Origin: CAYPJE01 sp964410945
GTDB taxonomy: Bacteria; Fidelibacterota; Marinisomatia; Marinisomatales; TCS56
Direction: 5' to 3'
Length of the DNA stretch: 64,000 bases
Assembly: GCA_964410945.1 (NCBI GenBank)
Contig: CAYPJE010000013.1
Span: 7,723-71,722, forward strand
The notes beneath the pieces were generated by a model, which saw only the letters and a program-made list of their open reading frames with translations, had not been told where the DNA came from and did no database searches. Positions 52,627 through 61,857 of this stretch are shown one piece after another (within the stretch, counting starts at the first letter, position 1; the number at the start of each line of letters is the position of its first letter). Both the position numbers and the translations under genes were made by a program.

Positions 52627-53823
52627 ATGCATCTCCCTAAACGCAATATTCTTACTATAATCGTGAGTCTTCTGCTGATCCTGTTCATCCTCCCGGGCTG
52701 TGAAGAAACCACCGATCCGGAAGTTGAGCGAGGAGAAATAGTCGATTCCAATCTGAAATTCAGTTATACAGTTGAAACTATAGCCGATTACATTGCATTC
52801 ACTGATCTTGGATTTAATTATAATCTGTCCTACGATGTGGAAGCTTACAGCCTCACCTACCGAACCGTGGATATTGATGGTGAATCCACTTTAGCTTCTG
52901 GAGCGATTCTGGTACCGGCGGGCCGGGAAAATGCCCCTATGATCTGTTTGAATCACGGCACCGTTACTGAAAGAAACGCAGTTGCTTCGGTAAATCCGAT
53001 GGCTTCAATAGAAGGATTCGTCGGATTACTGACTGCTTCCATGGGTTACTACACCCTGGTACCAGATTACCTGGGATACGGCGTCTCAGAAGTTATGCAT
53101 CCCTATATTCATGCCCGAAGCTATGCCACTGCCGTAGTGGACTTCATACGTGCCGGACTAAAACATAGCAGGGAGAACAATTTCAGCCTTGATGAACAGA
53201 TATTTATGGGTGGTTATTCCGAAGGTGGATACGCCACTCTGGCGGTCCTCCGGGCAATCGAGGAATATCATTCCGATGAAATCCAACTAACGGCTGTTGC
53301 ACCAATGGCCGGACCTTACAATGTTTCCATGACCATTGATACCATGCTGGCCAGCATGGATTATACCAGTACCATCTACCCTGCATTTATTCTAACTGCT
53401 TACAATACAGCCTATGACTGGGATGACTTGGGCAGCATCTTCCAGGAACCATATGATACTACCCTGCCTGTTCTATTTGACGGTAATCATTCCTATTCGG
53501 AAATCGCTTACTCCCTGCCCGATAATCTGGCTGACCTGCTTCAACCGGATTTTATTTCCGACTATTTGACAGGCCGGAATACCGAATTGATTTCTATTGT
53601 TGAGGAAAACACACTGTTAAACTGGCATCCCACCGTTCCTTTGCGCTTCTTCCATGGCGATAATGATGAAGTTGTACCATATTTCAATGCCGTAACTACA
53701 GTGGAAAATCTGTCGGCCAACAGTAGTGCAACCGTTGAATTGATTACCATTCCCAACGGTACCCATGAATCAGCCGGACTGGAAGCAATCATTGGCATGC
53801 TTGACTGGTTCGAGGAATTTTAA
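52627..53823 (+). CDS. Lipase/esterase-like alpha/beta-hydrolase lipoprotein
   Basis: 398 residues. Type II signal peptide with lipobox LPGC (Cys25). The alpha/beta-hydrolase core has nucleophile GGYSEGG (Ser198), acid FHGDNDEVVP (Asp347) and His380 in PNGTH, all in the correct order. The arrangement resembles secreted lipase/prolyl-oligopeptidase-type hydrolases (for example the fungal LIP group and bacterial relatives). Substrate probably esters or lipids outside the cell. It is 36 bases before the M28 peptidase gene on the same strand, so the two are probably co-transcribed. Confidence 0.87.
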   Translation: MHLPKRNILTIIVSLLLILFILPGCEETTDPEVERGEIVDSNLKFSYTVETIADYIAFTDLGFNYNLSYDVEAYSLTYRTVDIDGESTLASGAILVPAGRENAPMICLNHGTVTERNAVASVNPMASIEGFVGLLTASMGYYTLVPDYLGYGVSEVMHPYIHARSYATAVVDFIRAGLKHSRENNFSLDEQIFMGGYSEGGYATLAVLRAIEEYHSDEIQLTAVAPMAGPYNVSMTIDTMLASMDYTSTIYPAFILTAYNTAYDWDDLGSIFQEPYDTTLPVLFDGNHSYSEIAYSLPDNLADLLQPDFISDYLTGRNTELISIVEENTLLNWHPTVPLRFFHGDNDEVVPYFNAVTTVENLSANSSATVELITIPNGTHESAGLEAIIGMLDWFEEF

Positions 53824-53859
53824 TTCTGATTAATTTGCCAAATCCAAACTGAGGTAAAA

Positions 53860-55377
53860 ATGAAACGATTACTACTCCCAATCCTGATCCTGTCACTGAT
53901 CAACGCCGGTGAGCAACTCGATGAGCAGATTGTCGCCAGAATTAAGGTCGAGGCTTTCCAGAATTCCAAGATAATGGAAACCTTATCGAACCTTTCCGAT
54001 GTGTACGGTAATCGTCTCACAGGATCGCCGGCCTATCGTGAATCGGCTCAATGGTGCATTTCGCAGTTGGCAGAATGGGGAATCCCGGCCGAAATGGAAG
54101 CCTGGGGTACCCTGCCAAACAGTTGGGATTACAATTACATCTCAGTCAACATGGTAAAACCGGATTATGTACCAATCCCGGCCTTCCCGAAAGCCTGGTC
54201 GGCCGGAACCGATGGAAAGATTACCGGTGAACCGGTTTTTGTCAGGATTGATTCGCCAGAGGATATCGAAAATTACCGCGGCACTCTGGAGGGGAAAATC
54301 GTATTTAATGGTGATCCGCGTGAGTTTACACCACATTTCACCGCCGATGCACAGCGGGTTTCCGAGGATGAACTGCTGGAACAGAAAGCAATTATCACCC
54401 CCAATATGAAAAATATTCCCGGCGCATCCTGGGAAAGGTATTCATCCTGGCTGGGGAAAACCGATACGGTAGCTCAATTCTTCGCCGACGAAAAGATCGC
54501 TGCCCTGGTGGAGCCAAGCAGTCGTGACCATGGTGTCATCCGGGTAACCAGGATTTCATCAGACAGTAAATTTACCGATTTTTTCCCGGCCCTGGTTATC
54601 TCCAACGAAAACTACGGCCGCATCTATCGTCTGCAGGAAAATGAATATCCGGTTGAAATCAGCATCGATTTACAGACTGAGTTCTTCGGCGAAACCACCG
54701 GTTACAACGTTATTGCCGAAATACCGGGGACGGACCGCAAACTGAAGGATCAGGTAGTGATGATTGGCGCACACCTGGATTCCTGGCATGCCGGTACCGG
54801 GGCCACTGATAATGCCGGTAACGTAGCCACCATCATGGAAGCTCTGCGGATTCTTAAAAAACTGGATATTCAACCGCGCCGCACGATCCGCATCGCCCTC
54901 TGGGAAGGTGAGGAACAGGGGTATTACGGCTCGACCGGTTATGTAACCAGCCATTTTGCCGATCCGGCCACCATGACGCTAAAACCGGAACATGCCAATT
55001 TCTCAGTTTATCTCAATCTGGATGGCGGCACCGGAAAAATCCGCGGAATAACACTTCAACGGAATGAATTGGCCCGGGATTTTTTCGAAGCCTGTTTCGC
55101 CCCCTTTGAGCAATATAATCCCATGGCTGTGTCAGTGGATGCTGTTTCCTACACCGATCATATCCCATTCGATTGGGTGGGCCTCCCGGCCTTTGACTTT
55201 ATCCAGGACCTGATCGAATACCGGACCCGCACGCATCACACCAACATGGATGTGTATGAGGCCGTAATTGAAGAAGACGTGAAATATAATGCCGCCATCA
55301 TAGCCGTGCTGCTGTACCAGGCTGCCAACCGGGATGAAATGATACCGCGGCTGGAATTACCTTCACGTACAGAATAA
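53860..55377 (+). CDS. M28-family zinc peptidase, carboxypeptidase Q-like
   Basis: 505 residues with a signal peptide (MKRLLLPILILSLINAG). An apical PA-like insert (about 100-280) interrupts the catalytic domain. Zinc ligands: GAHLDSWH (His305), GATDNAG (Asp317), EGEEQGYYG (Glu351/352), LNLDGGTG (Asp388) and YTDHIPFD (His434). This is the order in M28B/carboxypeptidase Q, which cleave dipeptides or amino-terminal residues in extracellular space. GAGGTAAAA precedes the ATG. It ends at the terminator 55386-55413. Confidence 0.92.
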   Translation: MKRLLLPILILSLINAGEQLDEQIVARIKVEAFQNSKIMETLSNLSDVYGNRLTGSPAYRESAQWCISQLAEWGIPAEMEAWGTLPNSWDYNYISVNMVKPDYVPIPAFPKAWSAGTDGKITGEPVFVRIDSPEDIENYRGTLEGKIVFNGDPREFTPHFTADAQRVSEDELLEQKAIITPNMKNIPGASWERYSSWLGKTDTVAQFFADEKIAALVEPSSRDHGVIRVTRISSDSKFTDFFPALVISNENYGRIYRLQENEYPVEISIDLQTEFFGETTGYNVIAEIPGTDRKLKDQVVMIGAHLDSWHAGTGATDNAGNVATIMEALRILKKLDIQPRRTIRIALWEGEEQGYYGSTGYVTSHFADPATMTLKPEHANFSVYLNLDGGTGKIRGITLQRNELARDFFEACFAPFEQYNPMAVSVDAVSYTDHIPFDWVGLPAFDFIQDLIEYRTRTHHTNMDVYEAVIEEDVKYNAAIIAVLLYQAANRDEMIPRLELPSRTE

Positions 55378-55385
55378 CAGCATTG

Positions 55386-55413
55386 ATGCCATCCGCCAAA
55401 TGGCGGATGGCAT
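55386..55413. terminator. Bidirectional terminator, convergent genes
   Basis: ATGCCATCCGCCA and TGGCGGATGGCAT form a perfect 13-bp stem with a minimal loop, followed by TTTAAAAATT. It lies between the M28 peptidase gene (plus) and the TonB receptor gene (minus). Confidence 0.85.
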
Positions 55414-55428
55414 TTAAAAATTCAGAGA

Positions 55429-57840
55429 TTAAAAGATATATCTCACTTCCAGATTTGCCATCCGTCCTGTTGAAGGTGAGCCAACCATCTGGTAGGCCAC
55501 CGCATCAAACAGGTTGTCAACATTGCACTGAACCTGAATATTGCTGCTCATCAGATAAGATAAACTCAGGTCAACCAGTGTAAAACCACCCAATGGACCA
55601 TTATTCAGGTAATATGGATTATCCAGGTATGAACTGGTCCCTTCACCCTCAGTGGTCGCAAACCAGCGACCGGTGACAAAATCATATTCATCAACATGAC
55701 GCAGGTTGGCATTAATCTCCAAACCTTTGATCAATAAATCGGCTGCCTGAATGCCAAAGGTCCATTTCCGCTCAGGTGTATTGAAATAAAAACTCTGGTA
55801 ATAAGTGGAATCCGCGGATTTCAGACCGGCGGATTTGGCTTCATCGAAACCGGCACGATTTACAAATGAATATGAAGCAGAAAATTTAAGATTACGACTT
55901 AATTGATACTCAGCCGCCAGATCAAAACCGGATATATCCAATTCACCAAAATTGAGATAGGTCAGCAGCGGTACCGATGAATCCAAATCTGTATCCCCCA
56001 TTTTAACAGCCGGACCCACCGGAATAAATCCGCTTATGAAATTGCGGTAGTGGCTGAAATAATAATTGGCATCAAAATAAAGCCCTTTCATAAGGGTTCC
56101 CTTGTATCCGAATTCCAGGGTCTGGTTGGTCTCCGGTTTCAGCGGATCGATTTTTGTGCCGTCAGCCAAAGTAAATCCCAGTCCGTTTCCGGCCTGGTAA
56201 CGGCTGCCGGGGACATAGATATACAGGTACTGCTGGGCAATGGCCGGAGCCTGGAAGGCATGGTTCCAGGTTGCCCGCAGATTGCCTGATCGGAGGCCCT
56301 TCCAGACCAGCCCCAGCCGCGGGCTGAATTGATCGCCATAATTATCATGGACATCATAACGGAAAGCGGCGGTAGCGGCCAGATCCAGAGGCAAATCCGA
56401 TTCGACCTGCCCGTAGACACCGGCCTGGTTCACAATTATTGCCCCCCCTTGTATTTCCCCGGTGCGCGGGTCAACACCACGATCCAGTAAAACGGTCCGT
56501 TCACTGACCGGATTTTCCCGGTCGTAATTGAATCCACCGATCAAGTTGATCCCATTGGCTTGGACATTGCCCTGAGCCTCGACGGCCAGATGGCTAGATT
56601 TATCCACCAGGTTAATAGCATCGATGGCCACATCCTCCGGCAATCCGTTGAATACAATCAGCTGGGCTTTCAGATCTTCCTGGTAATATTTATCAGACTG
56701 GTTACCGGTTTGGTGAACCCGGGCATAAAACCGGGGATGGGTCAGCTGGGCAAACCAGCGCCGGGTTACCCAGTCCTGTAAAAGATTATGGCCAATATTA
56801 GTGACATTCCGGGTGGAGAATTGATAATAATCATAGCCGCCGCCCAGTTCCAGCTGTCCCCCGAGCCGGTAGAAAAGTGCACCACCGATACGATCATGTT
56901 TGATCGGGCTGTTATTACCTTCTGTAGTGAACTCTCCGTCATCCCTGATTCCATCGGAATCGGCATCGTGCCAGTACACCCGGTTGTCATTATAATCCTT
57001 ACCGGACAGCATCTCGGCATTGAGCTTATAGGACAGATTTCCCAGGATACCGGCAAATCTGGTCCGCAGGCTGCGCATATTATTCTGACCGGCACCCACT
57101 ACCACTGTTCCACCGCGGGAATCACGAGGATGCCGGGTGATGACATTTAATAGTCCATTGTGGGCATTGGGACCATAAAGGGCCGAACTGGGACCCAAAA
57201 TCACCTCGATCCGTTCCACATCTTCGCGGCTGACCATACTCATATGCGGAGCACTGAGCCCGTTGCCGGTGAGCATACCGTTCATACCGTCGGTCATCAA
57301 CTGGAAACGGTAATTGTACCCGGTCATGAATCCACGGGCGTTGATACTGATCCCATCCAGTCCGGTGCGATAAGTATCCACACCATTCACATTTTCAATG
57401 GATTCGGCGAAGGAATAACCACCGCCGCGACGAACTTCCAGGGAATTGATCACAGTCATCGTAGTGGGTGCATCCACAATTTTCTGGGGCCGCCGGGAAG
57501 CTGAAACGATTACTTCCTCACCGGGAACAGAACCTTCCATCAAACTGAAATTCAAATTAATAGTACTACCGGGTATTTCCACAATCTGCACTTCGGAACG
57601 ATATCCGATAAAGGCCGCTATCAGATTATAGCTCCCATCCGGCACCGCACGAATCTCGAAGCGGCCCTGAATATCGGTCGATGTTCCCAGGGATGTCCCG
57701 GCGATCCATACATTGGCCCCGGTCAGCGCCTGTCCAAATTCATCGACCACTTGTCCGGTAATTGTTCCCTTGGCTGAGACCAGTTGAATTACCACCAGTA
57801 TCATCGCAAGTCCTATCCCCCGTCTCAGTGCATTTAGCAT
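55429..57840 (-). CDS. TonB-dependent receptor, last gene of the MenA operon
   Basis: 803 residues. Signal peptide (MLNALRRGIGLAMILVVIQLVSA), CarboxypepD_reg-like domain (GTITGQVVDEFGQALTGANVWI, about 24-105), plug (VIVSASRRPQKIVDAPTTM, VERIEVILGPSSALYGPNA, GLLNVITRHPRD) and a barrel ending LEVRYIF. It begins 16 bases after the MenA stop on the same strand, so it is the sixth gene of a TetR-ABC importer-MenA unit. Such a receptor would bring the same substrate over the outer membrane that the ABC system carries over the inner membrane. It differs from the two other receptors in having a shorter barrel and classic FhuA/BtuB-like plug, fitting a small ligand. Confidence 0.9.
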   Translation of the reverse strand: MLNALRRGIGLAMILVVIQLVSAKGTITGQVVDEFGQALTGANVWIAGTSLGTSTDIQGRFEIRAVPDGSYNLIAAFIGYRSEVQIVEIPGSTINLNFSLMEGSVPGEEVIVSASRRPQKIVDAPTTMTVINSLEVRRGGGYSFAESIENVNGVDTYRTGLDGISINARGFMTGYNYRFQLMTDGMNGMLTGNGLSAPHMSMVSREDVERIEVILGPSSALYGPNAHNGLLNVITRHPRDSRGGTVVVGAGQNNMRSLRTRFAGILGNLSYKLNAEMLSGKDYNDNRVYWHDADSDGIRDDGEFTTEGNNSPIKHDRIGGALFYRLGGQLELGGGYDYYQFSTRNVTNIGHNLLQDWVTRRWFAQLTHPRFYARVHQTGNQSDKYYQEDLKAQLIVFNGLPEDVAIDAINLVDKSSHLAVEAQGNVQANGINLIGGFNYDRENPVSERTVLLDRGVDPRTGEIQGGAIIVNQAGVYGQVESDLPLDLAATAAFRYDVHDNYGDQFSPRLGLVWKGLRSGNLRATWNHAFQAPAIAQQYLYIYVPGSRYQAGNGLGFTLADGTKIDPLKPETNQTLEFGYKGTLMKGLYFDANYYFSHYRNFISGFIPVGPAVKMGDTDLDSSVPLLTYLNFGELDISGFDLAAEYQLSRNLKFSASYSFVNRAGFDEAKSAGLKSADSTYYQSFYFNTPERKWTFGIQAADLLIKGLEINANLRHVDEYDFVTGRWFATTEGEGTSSYLDNPYYLNNGPLGGFTLVDLSLSYLMSSNIQVQCNVDNLFDAVAYQMVGSPSTGRMANLEVRYIF

Positions 57841-57856
57841 TAGCGCAACCTCACTT

Positions 57857-58747
57857 TTATATTGTTAATAATGCCATTATCAGAATGCCCCCGTTTAAGA
57901 AATAGAATAATCTGATCAGATATCCATAGCGATCCAGATCGACCCAGTCCCTGGTTGAACCAATGATCTGAAGAATCCTCAAATACAGCGGTGCCGATAC
58001 AAGTATCAATCCGGCCCATAGATTAAAAAAATTGCTTATGATCAGGATTGTCACGACGCAATAGAACAAGGCTCCCAGACCAGCCATCCCCCGGTAGGCT
58101 CCCGTTTTTCCGAGTTTCACCGCCAGTGTATTTTTACCCACGGCAGCATCGGTCTCCATATCCGGAAGACTCTGGTAGTACAATATTGCCGCCACCAAAA
58201 TCCCGATCGGAATCGAGATGATCAATGCCGATACATCCGGTGAGCCGGTGATTGTCCAGTGCGTACCCACAACCATAACCGGTCCCATATTGATTCCCAC
58301 CATCAATTCTCCCAGCCCGCGATAACCATATCGGATGGGTGGCGCCACATAGAACACACTGCTCAGGAAGGCGAACAGGATCAGCAGCCACAGCTCAAAC
58401 ACATCCTGCCGCCAGGTCAGGTAAATCGCCACCAGTCCGGCGATCAGGTACAGGCCGGTAATAACCACCCATAAAGTACGCGGTTTAATCTTACCCTCCT
58501 GGATCACCCGTGAACCGCCGATCGACTTGCCACTGTCGGCACCCTGATAATGGTCAAACAGATCATTGGCCAGGTTGGTGGCCAGATGCACGAGAAAAGC
58601 AGCCAGGTTGATCCACAAGAATAGCACCCAGGATTCAACAACGATCGGTTTTGTCAGCACCAATCCCATTGCCAGCGGGATAATGGTGGCAATATAAAAC
58701 GGTGGACGGCTGGCCTGAATCCAGGCTTTGAGCTTGGGACTGATCAT
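57857..58747 (-). CDS. menA: 1,4-dihydroxy-2-naphthoate prenyltransferase-like (UbiA family)
   Basis: 296 residues with about nine membrane helices. Both prenyl-diphosphate motifs of UbiA proteins are present: NDLFDHYQGADSG (residues 61-73; NDxxDxxxxxD) and DMETDAAVGKNTLAVKLG (196-213). The wording is that of MenA, which joins a polyprenyl chain to 1,4-dihydroxy-2-naphthoate in menaquinone synthesis; another aromatic acceptor is possible. No other men or mqn gene is in the window. The ATG overlaps the ABC permease stop (ATGA) and the TonB receptor follows after 16 bases. Its position at the end of an import operon is unusual. Confidence 0.87.
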   Translation of the reverse strand: MISPKLKAWIQASRPPFYIATIIPLAMGLVLTKPIVVESWVLFLWINLAAFLVHLATNLANDLFDHYQGADSGKSIGGSRVIQEGKIKPRTLWVVITGLYLIAGLVAIYLTWRQDVFELWLLILFAFLSSVFYVAPPIRYGYRGLGELMVGINMGPVMVVGTHWTITGSPDVSALIISIPIGILVAAILYYQSLPDMETDAAVGKNTLAVKLGKTGAYRGMAGLGALFYCVVTILIISNFFNLWAGLILVSAPLYLRILQIIGSTRDWVDLDRYGYLIRLFYFLNGGILIMALLTI

Positions 58748-59493
58748 TTCAGGTACTGCCAGCGACAGGTATATTTTTCAAGTTTGTCAAAAATTTCGTA
58801 GAGGATAATTCCGATCATGGATAAGACAACCATTCCAACGAACATATCAACATAATCCGCCCGGCCCCAGGCATCGATAATATAGATACCAACCCCGGAA
58901 CGGGCACTGATCGATTCTACGAAAAACAGAACCGCCACCGCCGTACCGACACCGATCCGCAGGGCGGTAAAAATTCCAGGCAGGCAAGCCGGCCAGACAA
59001 CATGCCTGAAATACTGTAAGCCGGTCCCACCCAGCGATTGAAATGAATATCTGATCTGGTGATCAATCTGCCGGGCCGAATCCCTGGTGGTAATCAGCAA
59101 TTGAAAAAAAATGATCAAGGCAATCATCATTATTTTGCTGCCGTCACCCAGACCAAACAGCAGGAGGATGATTGGCAGGAATATTATTTTCGGTACCGGG
59201 TAACTCATATATATCAATGGGGCCGTCCAGCGGTCCAGCCTTTCATTACTTCCCAATAATAATCCACAGGGAACGGCCGTAATCAGTGCAAAGAACACAC
59301 CGGCCAGTATGCGGAAGAAACTGGTGAAAATATGGTCCCAAAACGAAAAATCCACCAATTGCTTTATCAGAGCTAACAGCACGGTCCACGGCCCCGGCAG
59401 TAAGGTGCTGCCCAACAGGATAGATCCGATTTGCCAGACGGCCAACAGCACAGCGAAATTCACAAGATACACCAGTACAGGGCGTATTTTCAC
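58744..59493 (-). CDS. ABC transporter permease, SsuC/ThiX-like
   Basis: 249 residues from GTG 59493, which overlaps the ATPase stop as GTGA and has GAGGA 7 bases upstream; the frame continues to 59529 but that part lies inside the ATPase gene. Six membrane helices and the EAA-type loop (FQSLGGTGLQYFRHVVWPACLPGIF, which meets the ATPase) fit the sulfonate/nitrate/thiamine-precursor permease group (BPD_transp_1). It forms the channel for a small, often aromatic or anionic, nutrient. Confidence 0.9.
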   Translation of the reverse strand: MKIRPVLVYLVNFAVLLAVWQIGSILLGSTLLPGPWTVLLALIKQLVDFSFWDHIFTSFFRILAGVFFALITAVPCGLLLGSNERLDRWTAPLIYMSYPVPKIIFLPIILLLFGLGDGSKIMMIALIIFFQLLITTRDSARQIDHQIRYSFQSLGGTGLQYFRHVVWPACLPGIFTALRIGVGTAVAVLFFVESISARSGVGIYIIDAWGRADYVDMFVGMVVLSMIGIILYEIFDKLEKYTCRWQYLK

Positions 59494-60293
59494 GCTGCTT
59501 TCCTCAAGGCCTGGTGAACCTGAAAACAATGCTCCAAATAGGCCTTGGTCTGTCGGTACCCTTCGTCAAATACACAGGGATTATCAAGCACCTCTCCCAC
59601 TGGTTGGTCCGGTCCAGACAAAATCATAATGTGTCGCCCCAAAGCAACTGCTTCTTCAATCGAATGGGTGACGACAATAAATCCGAATTTCCGGCGGCGG
59701 TACTCGGCCAGCAGGTAATGCTGTAGACGTTCGCGGGTTACCGCATCCAGGGCGGAAAATGGTTCATCCAGCAACATTAATTCCGGCTCAAGCAAAAAGG
59801 CGCGAGCCAGGGCCGCCCGCTGTCTTTGTCCCCCACTGAGCTGGTTTGGATAGGCGGTCTGCAGATGAGCGATACCCAAACGCTCAACCAGGTTTTCGAT
59901 TACATCTTCATCGATCGACCGATCACGGAGCTTTACTCCCAAAAGAATATTCTCCCGTACTGATTTCCAGGGCAGCAAACCGTAATCCTGCAAAACAAGG
60001 GCTGAAGTCTGGGAGGGATTGGTCACTGGTTTTGAGTTCAATAATATTTGACCCTGATCAGGTTTCAAAAGGCCTGCCAGGATCAGCAGCAGGGTGGTCT
60101 TGCCACTGCCGGACGAACCGACAATTGCCAGTGAATCGCCGGAAGCCAGGGAAAAACTCAGGTCATTCAATACCAACCGGAATTTGTCATCCTGATAATA
60201 TCCTTTACGGAGACCGGACACCTTGAGTAAATCAGGGGAGGTATTCGGAACTGATAATTTGTTCATATGATAGACGGGTTGTGATAATTTCAT
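59490..60293 (-). CDS. ABC transporter ATP-binding protein, SsuB/TauB-like
   Basis: 267 residues (266-258 depending on start; ATG 60293 and ATG 60266 are both inside the previous gene's end). Walker A VGSSGSGKTT, Q-loop LVLQDYGLLPW, signature LSGGQRQR, Walker B LMLLDEPFSALD and switch VTHSIEEA all intact. It powers the importer formed with the neighbouring permease and binding lipoprotein. The gene overlaps the binding protein gene by about 35-60 bases. Confidence 0.92.
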   Translation of the reverse strand: MKLSQPVYHMNKLSVPNTSPDLLKVSGLRKGYYQDDKFRLVLNDLSFSLASGDSLAIVGSSGSGKTTLLLILAGLLKPDQGQILLNSKPVTNPSQTSALVLQDYGLLPWKSVRENILLGVKLRDRSIDEDVIENLVERLGIAHLQTAYPNQLSGGQRQRAALARAFLLEPELMLLDEPFSALDAVTRERLQHYLLAEYRRRKFGFIVVTHSIEEAVALGRHIMILSGPDQPVGEVLDNPCVFDEGYRQTKAYLEHCFQVHQALRKAA

Positions 60294-61179
60294 TTTGAAT
60301 CAGCCAATCCTGGATTTCCGATGCCAACTCTTGAGTTGGGATTGCCAAACCGGGAAATTGAGGAATCGGGAAAGAACCGCGGATTGCTTCCGGGATACGG
60401 CAATATGTATTCATGATCGGACGTACCAATTCCGGCTCCGTATTGATCAATTCGATGGCGTCCCGGAGGGCCAGAAGGAATTGTTGTACCGTATTTTTCC
60501 GCTGTTTTAAAACAGCAGTCCGGAATGACATTACCGTAGGTGTCATACCTGATCCGCTATCATCAAGAATTACGCGGGCTCCTGTCTGCTCGGCAAAAGT
60601 TACCAGCGGTTCCGGCAGAACCGCCGCCGATACCTGTCCGTTGAGCAACAATTGCATCCGGATAGCCATATTCTTGGTATCAATTTGATTATAAGTAGTG
60701 ATTGACGGGGATTGGCGAGCCAGCAGGTGGCCGGTTATGAAATCGATGACCGTATTTTTGCTTACCGCAATCCCGGTTTCCGCCAAATCAGGTAAATCAT
60801 TAAAATCAGCCCCCGGTGGTATCAGCAATCCGAACATCCGTTCGCTAGTAGTGGTATTGAACAAAGTGGTCACTACCTGTAACCCGGTGCCATGTCCGGC
60901 CAGGATCATTGGCGTAACCAGATCGCCAAAATATCCATCGATCTGTCCAGCATTGATAGCCACTTCCGTTTCGAGGGCGGAATTGAAATTTATAATATCA
61001 ACGCCGATACCGTATTTATCGAACAGGCCCTGATCCGATGCAACAAATACCGGCAAAGCCTGGATTACCGGCAAGACACCGACCTTCAATTCTGCGGTTG
61101 CTTTTCCGGACCGGGAACAGCTGTTGATAAACAGGAGCAATACAGCCAGCCAAAACGCTGTTTTAATATGGTTAATCAT
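60232..61179 (-). CDS. ABC transporter substrate-binding lipoprotein, NMT1/SsuA-like
   Basis: About 315 residues from ATG 61179, which overlaps the TetR stop (ATGA). Signal peptide MINHIKTAFWLAVLLLFINSC with lipobox INSC. The NMT1/SsuA type II periplasmic-binding fold is seen in VGVLPVIQALPVFVASDQGLFDKYGIGVDIINF and EVAINAGQIDGYFGDLVTPMIL. This family binds sulfonates, nitrate, thiamine pyrimidine (ThiY) and riboflavin precursors (RibY). Nothing in the sequence settles the ligand, but the operon partner MenA suggests an aromatic quinone precursor. Confidence 0.9.
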   Translation of the reverse strand: MINHIKTAFWLAVLLLFINSCSRSGKATAELKVGVLPVIQALPVFVASDQGLFDKYGIGVDIINFNSALETEVAINAGQIDGYFGDLVTPMILAGHGTGLQVVTTLFNTTTSERMFGLLIPPGADFNDLPDLAETGIAVSKNTVIDFITGHLLARQSPSITTYNQIDTKNMAIRMQLLLNGQVSAAVLPEPLVTFAEQTGARVILDDSGSGMTPTVMSFRTAVLKQRKNTVQQFLLALRDAIELINTEPELVRPIMNTYCRIPEAIRGSFPIPQFPGLAIPTQELASEIQDWLIQNEIITTRLSYEQIISSEYLP

Positions 61180-61826
61180 TCTAATCCGGTTCGGATTGTT
61201 TCGACCAGGTTTGAAATCCACTCAGCAGAGGATTGGGCATCGGCTTCGATCATTCCCAGATCGGGATCAAGCACATCCAGGTAGTGGGCCTGAAGCAGGC
61301 GATTCAGGATACTTTCCAGCATAAAGGCCGTACAATCAATGTTCAGATCGGAGCGCAATTCACCTCGTTCGATTCCGGTGGTGACCAGCGACCGCAGGTA
61401 TTTCAGGGCTTCCTTATGCAATTCCTGAATGATGGTCTTTCCATAAGGGGCATCACCAGTATTCTGAATTCTAAAATATACCCTGGCCAGACGAGGATGC
61501 TGACGGATAAAGACCACCCCGGCAGACATCAGCCGGGCCAGGCGGGCAAAAAACTCCTCCGACTCAGTCTCATCACGAACCCGGACCAGGTAGGTCTTCA
61601 CTTCGTTGAAGGCCAGCTCATAGATATAGCCGAAGAGGCCTTCCTTGGATTTAAAATAATTGAATAGGGATCCTTTGGAAATACCGGCCTGTTTTACAAT
61701 CGTATTAACGCTGGCATCGGCATAGCCCCGCCGGGAGAATTCCTCAATTGAAGCATCAATGATCTGGTTCTGTTTATCAGATGCCAGGCCGGCAAACTGA
61801 TTGGTACTGTGCTCTTTGATTCCCAT
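61176..61826 (-). CDS. TetR-family repressor
   Basis: 216 residues. N-terminal TetR helix-turn-helix: KQNQIIDASIEEFSRRGYADASVNTIVKQAGISKGSLFNYFKSKEGLF (about 18-65); the C-terminal domain (about 75-210) is the variable ligand-binding part. It is the first gene of a six-gene operon; a perfect 20-bp palindrome typical of TetR operators lies 11 bases upstream of its ATG (61838-61857), so it very likely represses itself and the whole unit until a ligand binds. The ligand could be the imported compound or a product made from it. Confidence 0.92.
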   Translation of the reverse strand: MGIKEHSTNQFAGLASDKQNQIIDASIEEFSRRGYADASVNTIVKQAGISKGSLFNYFKSKEGLFGYIYELAFNEVKTYLVRVRDETESEEFFARLARLMSAGVVFIRQHPRLARVYFRIQNTGDAPYGKTIIQELHKEALKYLRSLVTTGIERGELRSDLNIDCTAFMLESILNRLLQAHYLDVLDPDLGMIEADAQSSAEWISNLVETIRTGLE

Positions 61827-61837
61827 ATTGAAAATTA

Positions 61838-61857
61838 AAATGACCAGGTGGTCATTT
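61838..61857. promoter_or_regulatory. TetR-type operator, 20-bp palindrome
   Basis: AAATGACCA-GG-TGGTCATTT is a perfect 9+2+9 inverted repeat directly before the TetR gene. Its TGACCA/TGGTCA half-sites are the kind TetR dimers read. A weak minus-strand -10-like GATAAT (61877-61872) just upstream would place the operator at the transcription start. Confidence 0.75.
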
